From NCBI GenBank assembly GCA_013399875.1, contig VXAZ01000263.1, forward strand, positions 621,262 through 685,261: a DNA stretch of 64,000 nucleotides, written 5' to 3'. A program made the translations under genes and the position numbers. This DNA comes from Gymnorhina tibicen (taxonomy: Eukaryota; Chordata; Aves; Passeriformes; Artamidae). Positions 12,920 through 23,580 of the stretch are shown in pieces. How positions within the stretch are numbered: position 1 is the first letter of the stretch; every line of letters begins with the position of its first letter. Under the pieces are notes generated by a model. That model saw only the letters and a program-made list of their open reading frames with translations. It did no database searches and was not told the DNA's origin.

Positions 12920-14005
12920 AAAGTTGAGAAATATGAATTCTCTTTTGTTTGTGCTTTCTTTCCCCAACAAAAAGGGTCATTTCTGCCACCTCTGCAGTCA
13001 GTAGAGATTTTATTGTGGAGCTCATCAGTCACAGTATGGCTTATAAACACAAAATGCCAGCACAGATCTGTCAAGTCTCTTCCTTGCTGCCTGATGCTTA
13101 CCTCTCTGTTCCCTCCCTGCCAGTCCTCTGCCTTTTCCACTCTCCCATGTCTCCAGGCCAGCAAGTCACTCACTACCAGTGCTGTGCCAAACCACTTCTC
13201 CAAGCGCAGTTTCCCTCTGCACCAGCTTTATCCAGTGTCATCCTGCCTCTACTGCCATCCCCTGGGGAGGGACATTAGCTGGCATACACCAGCACATGCT
13301 ACTGGAGGCAGTGAGAGGGAGAAAATCATCCCAGAGGACTCACCAGGCTGCACCCCACCCTCTGGGGAGCAAAAGATATGTCAGGCTTCCTGTGGCTTAA
13401 ATCTACATAGAGTATTTCAATATTTACAAGGATGTCCTACAGCAAGGACTGGTGTTTCAATAGAGCTGCCTCCTGCTCCCAGACATCAATCTACAGGGAA
13501 AAAGAAGGGGGCTGTGTTGCCCCACATGGGCAAGGTTGCTCCATGCATTCCATGCCAGGGAGTCATCAGACATCACAGCAAAAGTCTGTGGAGTACCAGG
13601 TCTTCAAGAGCACTCAGAGTTTGTGCTTCAGAGCTCTCCAGAGGAGGGTGTTTCCAACACAAACTCCTGCACACCTTCATAATACATTATAGAACTTTAA
13701 TTTTGTTTGGAAAATGCTTGTTTCCACGAGTGGGTTCAACCTGGGTGAGAATCTGGAAATGCCTTTCCTCCACCAGCCTCTGCTCTGCTGGGTTATGTCC
13801 CAGCCCGTGGAGTGGGATGCAGTGCCATGAAGAGGAAGAATGTCGACCCTTTACTTGGCTGTTGTGGGCTGCACATCTTTACGTACTTGCCCACACCTTG
13901 AGTCAAGAAGCAATGAGAAGCCTCTCCCCATATTGCAGAGGTGCTGTTGCAGGAGGCAGTGGGAAAACACGGTGTCTGAAGCTCTCACAGTTAACCCCTT
14001 TCTAG
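12920..14005 (+). other. Long stop-free frame, possible coding exon of unknown type
   Basis: One + strand frame has no stop from just after the TGA at 12917-12919 to the TAG at 14003-14005, 361 sense codons. The first real ATG is at 13094 in a weak initiation context (C at -3, C at +4), which leaves 303 codons. The predicted peptide has about 20 cysteines and much Ser, Pro, His and Leu. It has no signal peptide, membrane segment or domain that I recognise. Other frames on the + strand here are also relatively open, so reduced stop content explains part of the length. By rough estimate a frame this long is unexpected by chance in 64 kb. It could be a non-coding RNA exon, a decayed gene, an unknown exon or luck. 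No promoter or polyadenylation signal can be tied to it. Confidence 0.2.
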
Positions 14006-15456
14006 CATTTTCTCTTCTTATCTTCTCCAGATAAACCTACACTTAATTTATGCAGAATTAGGAAAGCACAGAAGTCAAAATGCAAAAGCACAGGCAGGTT
14101 TTTCTCAGAAGATATTCATGATTCTTTGGAAACCTGAATTTGTGTCAAAACCCCCACTTGCTTTCACTGTCCACAGATCAAATTTCACATCGTTTCATTT
14201 CGGATCCTTTGTCACATCTGGAAATGTGGAAAGGACCAGCAGTTACTGTGTGTGATTCCCTGTGACCCACTCCTGTGCTCTGCCATTTTACTCAGGAAAT
14301 GTTTGTGCCAAGGAGAGGGGATGTCAGGTACTATAGAAATGTTTACACAGCAGGTTAAACAGGAAATCATGCTCCTGCTGATGAGGATATATACAACATG
14401 GAGAGGGTCATTCACTTCTGAAGGAAACAAATAAAGCTGGCTGAACAATCACAGTGTATCTTGGGAAACTTCCCAGAAGTTTCACTGATGTTCCAGTCAT
14501 CTCAGATTCTTAGCAAATCTAACTTAAAGATGTTAAATACCTTAAAAAGTAGGACTAAGCTACATCCAAAAATACATTTGTACCACAGTCTCCTTAAGGC
14601 AAGATATTTCTAACAATAGATTTCACATGGAAAAAATTAAGTTCCACTTTTCTGTCCCCCTCCCATTCAGTTCAGACTCCTCCACTTCCCAGGGGATGCA
14701 AACAGCTTCTCTTCCTCCAAGAATATCTGAACTGAAAAAGCTCTCCCATCTCACCACAGGCTTCAGGTAAAGATCCCACCCTCACCAACTTCAAAAGCTT
14801 CTGCTTATGACTTCCAGAATGAGAAGCTGGTCTTCATGTTAGGTCTAAAAAACCTATATTTTCCTGTGAAAGTAAAGAAATGTCACTACTATTTGGTAAT
14901 GGCATGAGTCTGCAAATAAATTAATGTAACTAAATCTGTCTGGATTCCCAAACCATGCATAAAATGGTGCAAAAACCACATGCAAAGTTTTCTAGGATCA
15001 GAGAAAGTACATTTCTCTTATTCTTATTTGGACCTCCATGTATACATCAGTGGAAGATTAGCTTATACATCATACATCATGCTTCAGTTCATTTACAATA
15101 ATAAAAAGAAAAAAAAAGCTGTTAAAATATTTTCTCAACTGTTAGGGGGGATTTCTTTTTATAGTGCAAATAATTAAGTATTGAAGTTGTAGTGATCTAT
15201 TTGATACAGAGAGAATAAAAGATTTGAAGAATTTTAAATAAGAAAAATAAACCCTATATGAACTGACTGCTGTACACTTCTGAAATTTTTGAAATTTAAG
15301 GGTGATACTTTAGCCGTAGCCCTAAAAAGTCTTCTAGTTAATAGCTATGCATATTTATGTAATTTAAATTAGTTACTTTCATTCTCTCATACTGTTCTAT
15401 GAATACAAGACAAATTTCTGAACTAGGGAGATTAACAATTATGAAAACAAGATTCA
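14006..15456. other. Unique AT-rich sequence, no gene recognised
   Basis: No reading frame of note (longest about 78 codons, on both strands at the same place). Short A-rich runs occur around 15100-15120. No transposon was recognised before the CR1 copy that starts at about 15457. Confidence 0.6.
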
Positions 15457-15880
15457 GCCCCCCTCCCCCGCCAAGGCAGGGTCACCTAGAGCTGGTCACA
15501 CAGAAACTTGTCCAGGTGGGTTTGGAATGTCTCCAGAGAGGAAGACTCCATGACCTCCCTGAGCAGCCTGTTCCAGCGTTTTGTCAGCCTCAGTGTGAAG
15601 TTCTTCCTCACTTTGAGGTGGAACTTCTTGGGTCTTAATTTATGGCCATTGCTCCTTGTCTGGTCACTGGGCACCACTGAAAAGAGTCTGGCACCATCCT
15701 CCTGCCACCTGCCTTTGAGATGTTTACATGCATTAATGAGATCCCCTTGCAGTCTTCCCTGCTCTGGACTTAAACAGGCCCAGCTCCCACAGTCTCTCCT
15801 CATAAGAGATGCTCCAGACCCCAGAGCATCTTTGTGGCCTCCACTGGACCCTCTCCAGTAGCACCTTGTCTTTCTTGTAT
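15457..15880 (-). mobile_element. CR1 non-LTR retrotransposon fragment, antisense, 5'-truncated
   Basis: The minus strand carries the 3' part of a CR1 element. It shows the sense wording for a CR1 ORF2 C-terminus: a peptide of about 105 residues at 15486-15803 with [19 protein letters not shown], followed by a KFHLKVRKNFTLRL-type segment, WNRL, and a [11 protein letters not shown] ending. The remaining 3' part corresponds to the short CR1 3' UTR, but the usual terminal short tandem repeat is missing or mutated. The 5' break lies near 15880, inside ORF2 downstream of the catalytic domain, as expected from incomplete reverse transcription. The frame has no stop in this stretch but carries no active site, so the copy cannot move on its own. 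Confidence 0.93.
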
Positions 15881-17680
15881 TTAGACTTGAAGTTTGTTCC
15901 CTAGTCCATATAAAGAACTAAGGCATGTCATGTTTTGTCAGATTATAGTGCACTGTTTTTCTTCTTTTTTCAGTAACAATAAAATGATTTGATGCAAAAA
16001 AGAGAGTTTTCCCTATAGCTTCTCTGTAACTTTCTGTGTAGCCTAATCACATTTTTTGATATGTAATATAAAGAGGATTTGGACTCTACCGAAACATAGT
16101 GAGAGACAAAAAAGCAGAATATGGTATCTGCAGATATCTATTATAGCCATCAATTCAACCCATCACTTAAATGGGCTTATTTTAGCACTGGCTGAAGCCC
16201 TACAGGGCTTAACCACATGTTTGACTTACGCATTTTGCTGCATTAAAACTTGGACTAAGTAGTAATGACTCTGTTTTACTTTGGTTTGTTGCTGTTAATA
16301 TTGATAAATGTACTTGTCATTGCCTCTAGTAACAGTGTGCTGGACTGTGGCCTTAAACATTACTCTAAAACCAGAAATCCCTCTGAAGTCCATTAATATG
16401 TTCTTCTTAAATGGAGCTACATAAATATCCTAATTCTTGCTAACTTCTTCAATGACATTGCCCATTTGCATTTTTGGCTGCAGTTTTACCAACTTCTTCT
16501 CGGAACCCTCCACAGCAAACGCATCCTTGGGATGCTATGGAGGCACCAAAGTAGGCTAGGACATTACAACGATGCTGGAACACAACAGTGGTCACCAAAG
16601 GAAAGTTGGGAACATGACATCAAAGCCAAATGGTAGAGAAAGCAGCTGGGAGGAGAGAAATTATCTGGGAAATGGTTGTATAAAGTATTCACGGAACCAG
16701 TAAAACAAGCTGAGCTTCCCAGGCCACCAAGTTCAAGAGAGTTTGGCAAGTAAAATGCATAAAATCAGTCCCAAAGGCAGGTCATCGTGTGTAAGATGAA
16801 AGCTCTTCAGAGTTGTTTTATTTCCTAAGATCTTTCTCTCATCCATATATCCATACATCAGATGTTTTGTGAGAAATACATTTTCACAGTGAGGTAATTT
16901 CAGGCCTTTCTCTGTCCTAGCATTTTGCAAGATGCCAGGTCAAGTGTGGGCACCCTCTGCTCTCCCCCTCCTTTTTCTCCCCACTCCCTGTTTAAGCTGG
17001 GGCTGCATCTGCTTCCGAAGGAAGGAGGAATATTTCAAATCTCCAGGAAACAGGAGACTACCACAGCTCTGGTTTTCTCCAAAATTCAGATAATTGATTA
17101 ATGAACTTTTCCTCTCCGCTCATTTGCAGCAGCAGGAGGAGATGGAGGTAATTATGACGCTTGTAACTGAAGGTTCAGTGCAGTGTGGTTATGACAAGCC
17201 AAAGGCTAGGAGAAGGCATGCACATTACATGACATTTTTAAGAGTTTGCCAAGCCACGGGAATGAAAGGGGTATCTGCCACAAGTCCCCACAAGCTGTGC
17301 TGTTTGCGGTCTTCCACTTTCACACACTGCAGTGCAGAAACCACAGTAATAGGCTCCCCAGATAATTCCTGCCTTTGCATCCGAGGATACCTGTGAGCTC
17401 AGTTTCAGACACAGCAGCATATCACCATGTATATGATCAAGTCCTCTGCAGCACATGCTCAGTGTTTTTGTTCCCCACCTCACAACAAAGGTTGGAAGCA
17501 GACTGAATGCTTTCCAATGCACTGTTTGCAATGTCAGGGTCCCAGTGAGCTCCTTTGCATAAAAGCAAGCACAGTTATCTTTGAGGAAGGGACTTTAGAG
17601 GATAATTCAGGATCCACATGATTTCCTGCTCATTCCATATGACTGTTTTACATACACGTGAGTGCCTTTCATCAAACTAA
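15881..17680. other. Unique sequence, no gene recognised
   Basis: AT-rich unique DNA. Short frames at about 17094-17396 (+) and 17238-17531 (-) overlap each other in a GC-richer patch and show no recognisable domain. No RNA gene or repeat family is visible until the CCTT microsatellite. Confidence 0.6.
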
Positions 17681-17742
17681 CCTTCCTTCCTTCCTTCCTT
17701 CCTTCCTTCCTTCCTTCCTTCCTTCCTTCCTTCCTTCCTTCC
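17681..17742 (+). repeat. (CCTT)n microsatellite, about 15.5 perfect units
   Basis: A 62-base uninterrupted run of the tetranucleotide CCTT (GGAA on the other strand) with no internal substitutions. The perfection suggests it is still changing length by replication slippage. As a pure polypurine-polypyrimidine tract it could form triplex DNA, and GGAA arrays are known binding platforms for ETS-family factors. Repeating Lys-Glu-Gly-Arg frames across it are translation artefacts of the repeat, not a protein. Confidence 0.98.
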
Positions 17743-18600
17743 AAAAACCTTAAAGTGATGCACACATACGGAGTTGCAAACAAACACCTCACTCTCCTCT
17801 GACAGCCACAGAAATCCACTGACAGGACAGAAACTGTGGTTTAGCTCTGTTCCCTCAAAGACTACTTGAGCCCAAGTGGGGAACCCAGGGGCACAGCTCT
17901 CTGACATCCAGGAAAAATGTCCACTGGCCTTTATTTCCAGAAGGTGCTATAATTTCAGCTTGTGTGCTCTGAAATCCCTGGCATGAAGGGGATTAAATCA
18001 AGCCTCAGCTTGTGGGTGAACTTGATTCATTCAGTAATCAATCACCCTAAAACATTCCAAGCAAAAAAGGATGGTGTAATTTGTAACTAAGACCAGAAGA
18101 AAGGGAAACAAAATCAATATCAGAATATAACCTAGTATGGACAAGAGTTTCTAGCACAGGATTATGAATGGGATAAATACAAACACTTAGAAAACAATTA
18201 CACAGAACATTAAATGATCCTGGGATGATCTATGTCAAAAAAACTGCTGTAGATGAAGGCAAAAGCCAAACATGAGCAACAAGAAATAAACAGGAGAGAA
18301 TGGGAATGTGTGTTTTGCTTTAAAACTATGTTTCCAAAAGTTTAAAACACCTATAAAGCCATCTAGAATGTCTATAAACCCACTAAAATGTTCATAAAAC
18401 CACTACATATTTGTTCAATGTATTTCAATGGCTTTCAAATTCTTGCAGCTTTAGAAGTGTGAGGCTTTCCAAAGGAAGTGGTTGCCAAACCTGATGCTTG
18501 AGACAAAGAAATACCTTGTTCAGTGGGATACTTACTTTCCTATCAGGGAGTTAATCTTTGCAACTTTGTCTACAAAGAACAGCCGAAAATCTGTGATTTC
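17743..18600. other. Unique AT-rich sequence, no gene recognised
   Basis: No convincing frame, repeat family or RNA gene. A locally repetitive wording (CTATAAA, ATAAACC and AAAACC phrases) at about 18350-18410 is too degenerate to call an array. Confidence 0.6.
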
Positions 18601-18636
18601 TTTTTTTTTTTTTGGTAATTTCTTTTTTTTTTTTGG
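18601..18636 (+). repeat. Duplicated T-tract (two units of about 22 bp)
   Basis: A 13-T run followed by GGTAATTTC is followed at once by a 12-T run and GGTA. This looks like a direct duplication of a unit made of a T-run plus GGTAATTTC, the second copy ending at GGTA. It probably arose by slippage. It is not attached to a recognisable retroposon. Confidence 0.8.
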
Positions 18637-21600
18637 TATGTTATTTTCCTCTTTTCAATTAATTATCTAGAAGCACAATCAACTTAGCAGGGTGCCTTCA
18701 AAAACTCCTACACTGCAGTGCTATACCACTGAGCAGAGTTTAACTAGATGATTTTATTAGGGAGTCAATTAACACTCAGATCCCCCCAAAAAGCAGCTAA
18801 TCCATCTCTTTATTTCACCCCTCTGAGCAAACTCTGCACTGTGAGTCTGCAGTCAACACCCTGTTACACATCGTGGATCCCTGGCCAGAAAAGACTTTTG
18901 AAGACATGCAGTCCTGATTTTGAAGAAGTATTATTTGCCTGTTCATGGGAGGGAAGCTATCCCTTGTTCTACTCCTTATCAATAGGTAGGGAACAAACGA
19001 GGGAAGATGAATTAGAGTGCAGCTTCAAATAAGTGACTGTGAGCAATGGCACTTCAAGGGAGTGTCTTGAAGTGAGACTGGGGATGGGTTTACGGCCTAT
19101 TAGGGGAGATAGAGTCTGAGCTGCTTTGGACAAATAACAGGACAGAAGAGATGAAGGAAAGGGAAGTGTTTCAAAAGGAAAATGCTGCCTTTTGTTAAAA
19201 AAAAACCCAACAACACATTGTACAAAATCAGAAAATTTTGTAGTGTGCAATTTTTAGTAATAATGGATCATTTACTGCCATGAGTTGGTGCTGGACTTCT
19301 TTTCTGTTTCCTCAAATCCACATTTTTTGTCCACAACCAGCTAGAATGGAATTTTTTTGATACAGGTTTTATGTCTGGCATCTGTATAATTCTGCTCTGA
19401 CCTAATATGTCTGTACAGGGATTGCACTAAAATGGTATTAGATGGCAGAAAATTAAATTTCCAAGAAGCAGAAATAGAAAAAAAATTTGATTTGGTGGAA
19501 AGTGAAATGGAGAAATAGACGTAAGAAGTGGTGTGAAGGCATAAATTTACCAAGAAGGCACAACCAATGTTAGCCTGACCTGGAGCAGTGTATGACCTTG
19601 GAATTTAGCCTCCCACCACTTTGCAGAGGGGCTGGCTCTGTGTTCCCCTGCTTCTGTCTTCTCCTACTCTGCAGCTTTGTAGCATCACCTATGTTCCAAG
19701 CCAGAGGCTGCCCATATGCTGGTATTTAAATCCCATCTCTCCAGAAATGCTGTCTCTTCTCCACAATGACCTTCAATTTTTTCCTGTAAGGACTTCTGTG
19801 CTGTACAGAAATTGCTGCTGTTGGGCTACAAAACCCAAAGGTTTGAAAGGAATTAACCAGGGCAGGAAGGAAGCAAGAAATGGAAGAAGTGTATTTAAAC
19901 AGAGAAGTGCATAGAAGAGTTGAGAAAAATAAGATGGGTTTTTACCAGATATCATATAGGAAAGCAAGTATGTCAATAAATTAAAAGGCACGATAGACTC
20001 AATAATAGCTCTGAAAGGACAAATTTTCAATTTCTGCTTCAGGACACATACTGCAGAAAACAATCTTTCAGCCACAAAAATAGCTGAAAGCTCTGAAAAA
20101 CACTTCCCAAACTCTCTGGCAACGTGATGAATTGCTGATAAATGGTCTCCAGCTCTAAAATGGTGCACTCCAAATTTGGAGTCTCCCAAATGATAAGGAA
20201 GAGGATATGAAAATCTAAGAAAGATTTCTTCCTTCACCTTTAGAACAAAAATCTCATGAAGCCATGATTTGACTTCAAAGAATAACCCCTTTATCAGCAA
20301 CCACAAGATATATGCAGCTAACCCAACCGGTTAGCTGGCCCTTTGTGAAGCCAGTTATCCAGGATTGACTGTAAATAGAAAGAGATGGGCACTGCCAGAA
20401 GACACATTGTCCCACCTCAATAAAAACACACCTGCAGGGAGAAGCTCATCCCATGCTGCCTAATGCCTGAGGCCCAGGTGGCTAGCTTAGATAAGACATG
20501 TTTAGACATTTCATTTCTTCGCCCTCCAAAAGCTGTCCCATCTTTTCTTGGGATTTGGCCTTGTTTTCCTGAAGGTCTAAATTTTGTCTTTACAGTGAAA
20601 GAAAAAGCAGTGGAGCTAAGTCCACTTTGGTTTTGCTGGGAAAGGTTCACAGAGCTTGAAGCAGACACAAAGCAGGCAGCAGTATCGATGCCTGGCCAGA
20701 GGGATCAGAGCAATGCTTTTACCCCAGCTCTTGGTAAAGAGCTGATGCAGAGCAGAGAAAAAACAAAAAACCCACAAACCCTAGTTTTCTTACTGAGAGC
20801 ATCTGATATGAAGCAGTGGAGGACTGGGAAAACTAGGGCACAGCAGGTTTAGGCACTGACCTTACCTGGGTGCTGCTGCAAGGGCAAAGTGGGAGACAGG
20901 CACCTCCCACTGCCTTAGTTGCTGTAGGTCTCAGCATCATGAGACTTCAGTCTTTAGCAGCCCTCTATTCTCTTTCCCCTCCTCTCACCTCATGATTTAC
21001 TTTCTGACAGTATCATGAGAATTTCTGCTATCCCTTTACCTAGTCTGAGTTAGCTGTATGTGAATTTTGCATGTTATTTACTGATGACCTTCTCTTCAGA
21101 AGATATCTGCTTTTTGTAGCCTTGCTGTGTAGAGACTGACAGCAACCTTCATCAGAGGATAATTTCCAAATGAGGAAAGTATCCACGTGGGACTGTCAGA
21201 AGCACTGAATTGATTTGTGCCTGCACCACAGGTCAGATTTAAGCCCATTTTTCTTGAAGACAAACTAGACTGATTTATCCTCAGAGGCCTTACCCTCCAC
21301 TCTTTACAAGCCTCAAAACCCAGAAAGAAATGATGTATGTGCAGTTAGTACACCCATATCATGTGAGGGCAATTGATTCAATTACATTATAGCTACTGGA
21401 AACAAAACAGCCATATGGTGAGCTTTCTACCCCAAAGTAATGGATGCTTCACAGCCACAGCTCTGAACCCAGATTTAGTTCCCTGTATGGATCCTGCCCC
21501 CTAAACAGGCTTCCTCAGGGAAAGATTTCCCTGAGCCATGGGAAAAATCCAAGTTCAGGCTGGATAAAATAAGCATCTAAACCTCAATATACTTCTCTGA

Positions 21601-22060
21601 AGCTTTATCTGAACTATCCAGCACTCCTGAGTCTGCAAAAAAGCATTGAAAATTGTATAAGAAAAGGATTTGGGTGTATATGTGTGTGCAGGCACATATG
21701 TACATGCTCTTCATTATCTCTTAATTCTGGAAGAGCAAGAAATAGATTGAGATGAGAAACAGTAACTGTACTCTGTTTTGCTTCATGTGCTATGCACAGT
21801 GTTGGCTCTAAAGACATAAAAAATTCAATCATGAGCCAAATCTGGCCTTAAATCGATCAAGTTCTGCCGGCTTCAATGGAGCAATTGCAGAGATGTACTC
21901 CAGCCGCTGCTCTGAGCCCACCCATTTTCACACCCTCCCTGCTTTCCAGCAGGCTGTCTAGGCTGCCAGCCGGAGACGGGAAATGCAAAGGTTCAGCGAT
22001 ATCTACAAAATTTGCATATGAAGTGGCGTGGGGAAATTCAGCATAGCTTTTGAAACAAAA
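18637..22060. other. Unique sequence, no gene recognised
   Basis: The longest frame is at 19773-20306 (-), about 177 codons with Leu/Phe-rich hydrophobic stretches and no recognisable domain. Frames of this length are expected at low frequency by chance in AT-rich sequence of this amount. A second frame at 20463-20852 (+) is about 129 codons. Neither has convincing splice or initiation context that I could tie to a gene. No transposon was recognised. Confidence 0.55.
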
Positions 22061-22096
22061 GAAAATAAAGGGGACAGAAAATAAAGGGGACAGAAA
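22061..22096 (+). repeat. 16-bp tandem duplication (2.25 copies)
   Basis: The unit GAAAATAAAGGGGACA occurs twice back to back and begins a third time with GAAA. The copies are identical, so the duplication is either recent or maintained. It is purine-rich and has no known regulatory meaning to me. Confidence 0.9.
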
Positions 22097-23027
22097 GCTT
22101 CCCCTTTTCCTTATAAAGGGAAGACTTAGTTGGAGAAATTTTGTTCTGAGCATTTCAACATCAAGGCAGAACTGTCTTACTGGGCTCAGGTTTTCTACAT
22201 ATGAGCAAAACTCCCTGTGGTTCAGAAAAGCCCCACTATTAAAGGTAGCTCTGGGAATAGGTATGAGTTGTTCCTAATGAATTAAAAACGTGACAGCAGC
22301 TTTGGGATTTTTGTGGTTTTCCTGCTCTTCGGTTCTGACCATGAAAAGCCTCCTAAGCAGAGCAGTTAACCTCAGAACAGGCAATATTTACTTGTACTTC
22401 CCAATACTTAAGACAGGAAATGCCTTAAATGTTGCAAATACTGAGGTTATAAAACTGTAAATGTTTGCCTGTCAGAGGCACCTGACAAGTTTTTACAACC
22501 CTCAGCTGCACGCAGGCAGAATCACCCCAGCACTTGGATTTTCCCCATCCTCTCCTTTTCCCCTATTTTACAGAGGGATTCATGAAAACCAGATGTTTTT
22601 TGTGCATTTTGGTTTCAAAGTTGCTGTCCTACCAGCACTTGTAAAATTGTGATATGGATTTCATGGACTCCTTTATTTTCTCTTTTTTTAATTGATGGAG
22701 AGGGAAATATGTCAATTTATGTTTCATTTGCTAGATAAAAGCTCAAGACTGTTCTTCAAATATTTAAAGAGAGAAATCCATCAAGCAACTTTTGGTAAGA
22801 TTGATTTAAATAATTTATTTTTACAGAATGATATAAATCCATGGAGTATGGAAAATGTCAGGACACAGTGAATGCCACAGAAACCTGTTAACACCATTTT
22901 TCCCCAGAATACTATAAAAAGTTCAGAGAGGAGTCTTCCTACCCGGTTTCATTGTGAGCTTACCGGCTTGGGTATTTCCATGCCTGTTCTTGCACAGGCG
23001 TCTCAGAAGTGAAATTCAAACCTGCAG
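22097..23027. other. Unique AT-rich sequence, no gene recognised
   Basis: Short frames only. The sequence becomes abruptly GC-rich at its downstream edge, where the small CpG-rich island begins. No repeat family is visible. Confidence 0.6.
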
Positions 23028-23245
23028 TCTGGTTTCTCCGCTTGGCTGGCCCAGCCTGACGGCAGCCACGGCGCCCAGCCCCAGGGCGGTGTCCCCGGGC
23101 ACCGAGGGGGGCCCAGAGCACGCCTGCCCAAGTGCCACCACCCACGGGCAAGGCACCTCGCCCATCCCACACCAGCCAACAGATCCAAGGGGAGAAGCAG
23201 GACCCTGACAGCGATCAGAAGCGGGGACAAAAAGCCCCCACGCAG
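23028..23245. promoter_or_regulatory. Small CpG-rich island in AT-rich surroundings
   Basis: About 210 bases are strongly GC-rich (estimated two thirds G+C), and I counted 13 CpG dinucleotides between 23039 and 23243. The flanking kilobases have very few. A CpG observed/expected ratio near 0.6 is my rough estimate. The stretch is open in several frames on both strands, as expected for GC-rich DNA, so the frames are not evidence of coding. It could be a small promoter or enhancer island, or a fragment of a GC-rich exon. The short CR1 tail that begins about 150 bases downstream is a separate element. Confidence 0.4.
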
Positions 23246-23390
23246 GAAACATAAGATAAAACGTAATGCATCACCACATATAGACTTTGGATGGAAAGGA
23301 GGCCTTCCCCCAGTTTCTCAAGGCTGTATGGGCATTGAGGAGATGTTTGGCTGGTTTTACATTGTCCGTATGCCCTAAATATGACCATAT

Positions 23391-23580
23391 GTGGGGTGAG
23401 GGACTGGCACAGGTTGCCCAGAGCTGTGGATGCCCCATCCCTGGAAGTGTTCAAGGCCAGGCTGGAGGGGCCCCTGACCAACCCTGGTCTAGTGGGTGGC
23501 ATCCCTGCCCATGGCAGGGGTACTGTAACCAGATGATCCTTAAGGTCCCTTCCAACCTCAAGCATTCTGTGACCCCATGA
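23391..23580 (+). mobile_element. CR1 3' tail fragment, sense, strongly 5'-truncated
   Basis: The + strand reads the last part of a CR1 copy: GGCACAGGTTGCCCAGAG, then a phrase encoding CR1-like VDAPSLEVFKARLEG-type residues, then CTGGTCTAGTGG and the CCTTCCAACCTCAAGCATTC 3' UTR ending. Only about 190 bases remain, all from the C-terminal end of ORF2 and the 3' UTR. The terminal TTCTGTGA-type repeat is present once and degraded. Confidence 0.93.

Noticed and set aside
17607..17907. Frames with long Lys-Glu-Gly-Arg repeats on the minus strand
   Set aside because: They are translations of the CCTT/GGAA microsatellite read in different frames, not a protein repeat domain.
19773..20306. 177-codon minus-strand frame with hydrophobic stretches
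   Set aside because: Length is compatible with chance in AT-rich DNA. No family, initiation context or splice evidence supports it.
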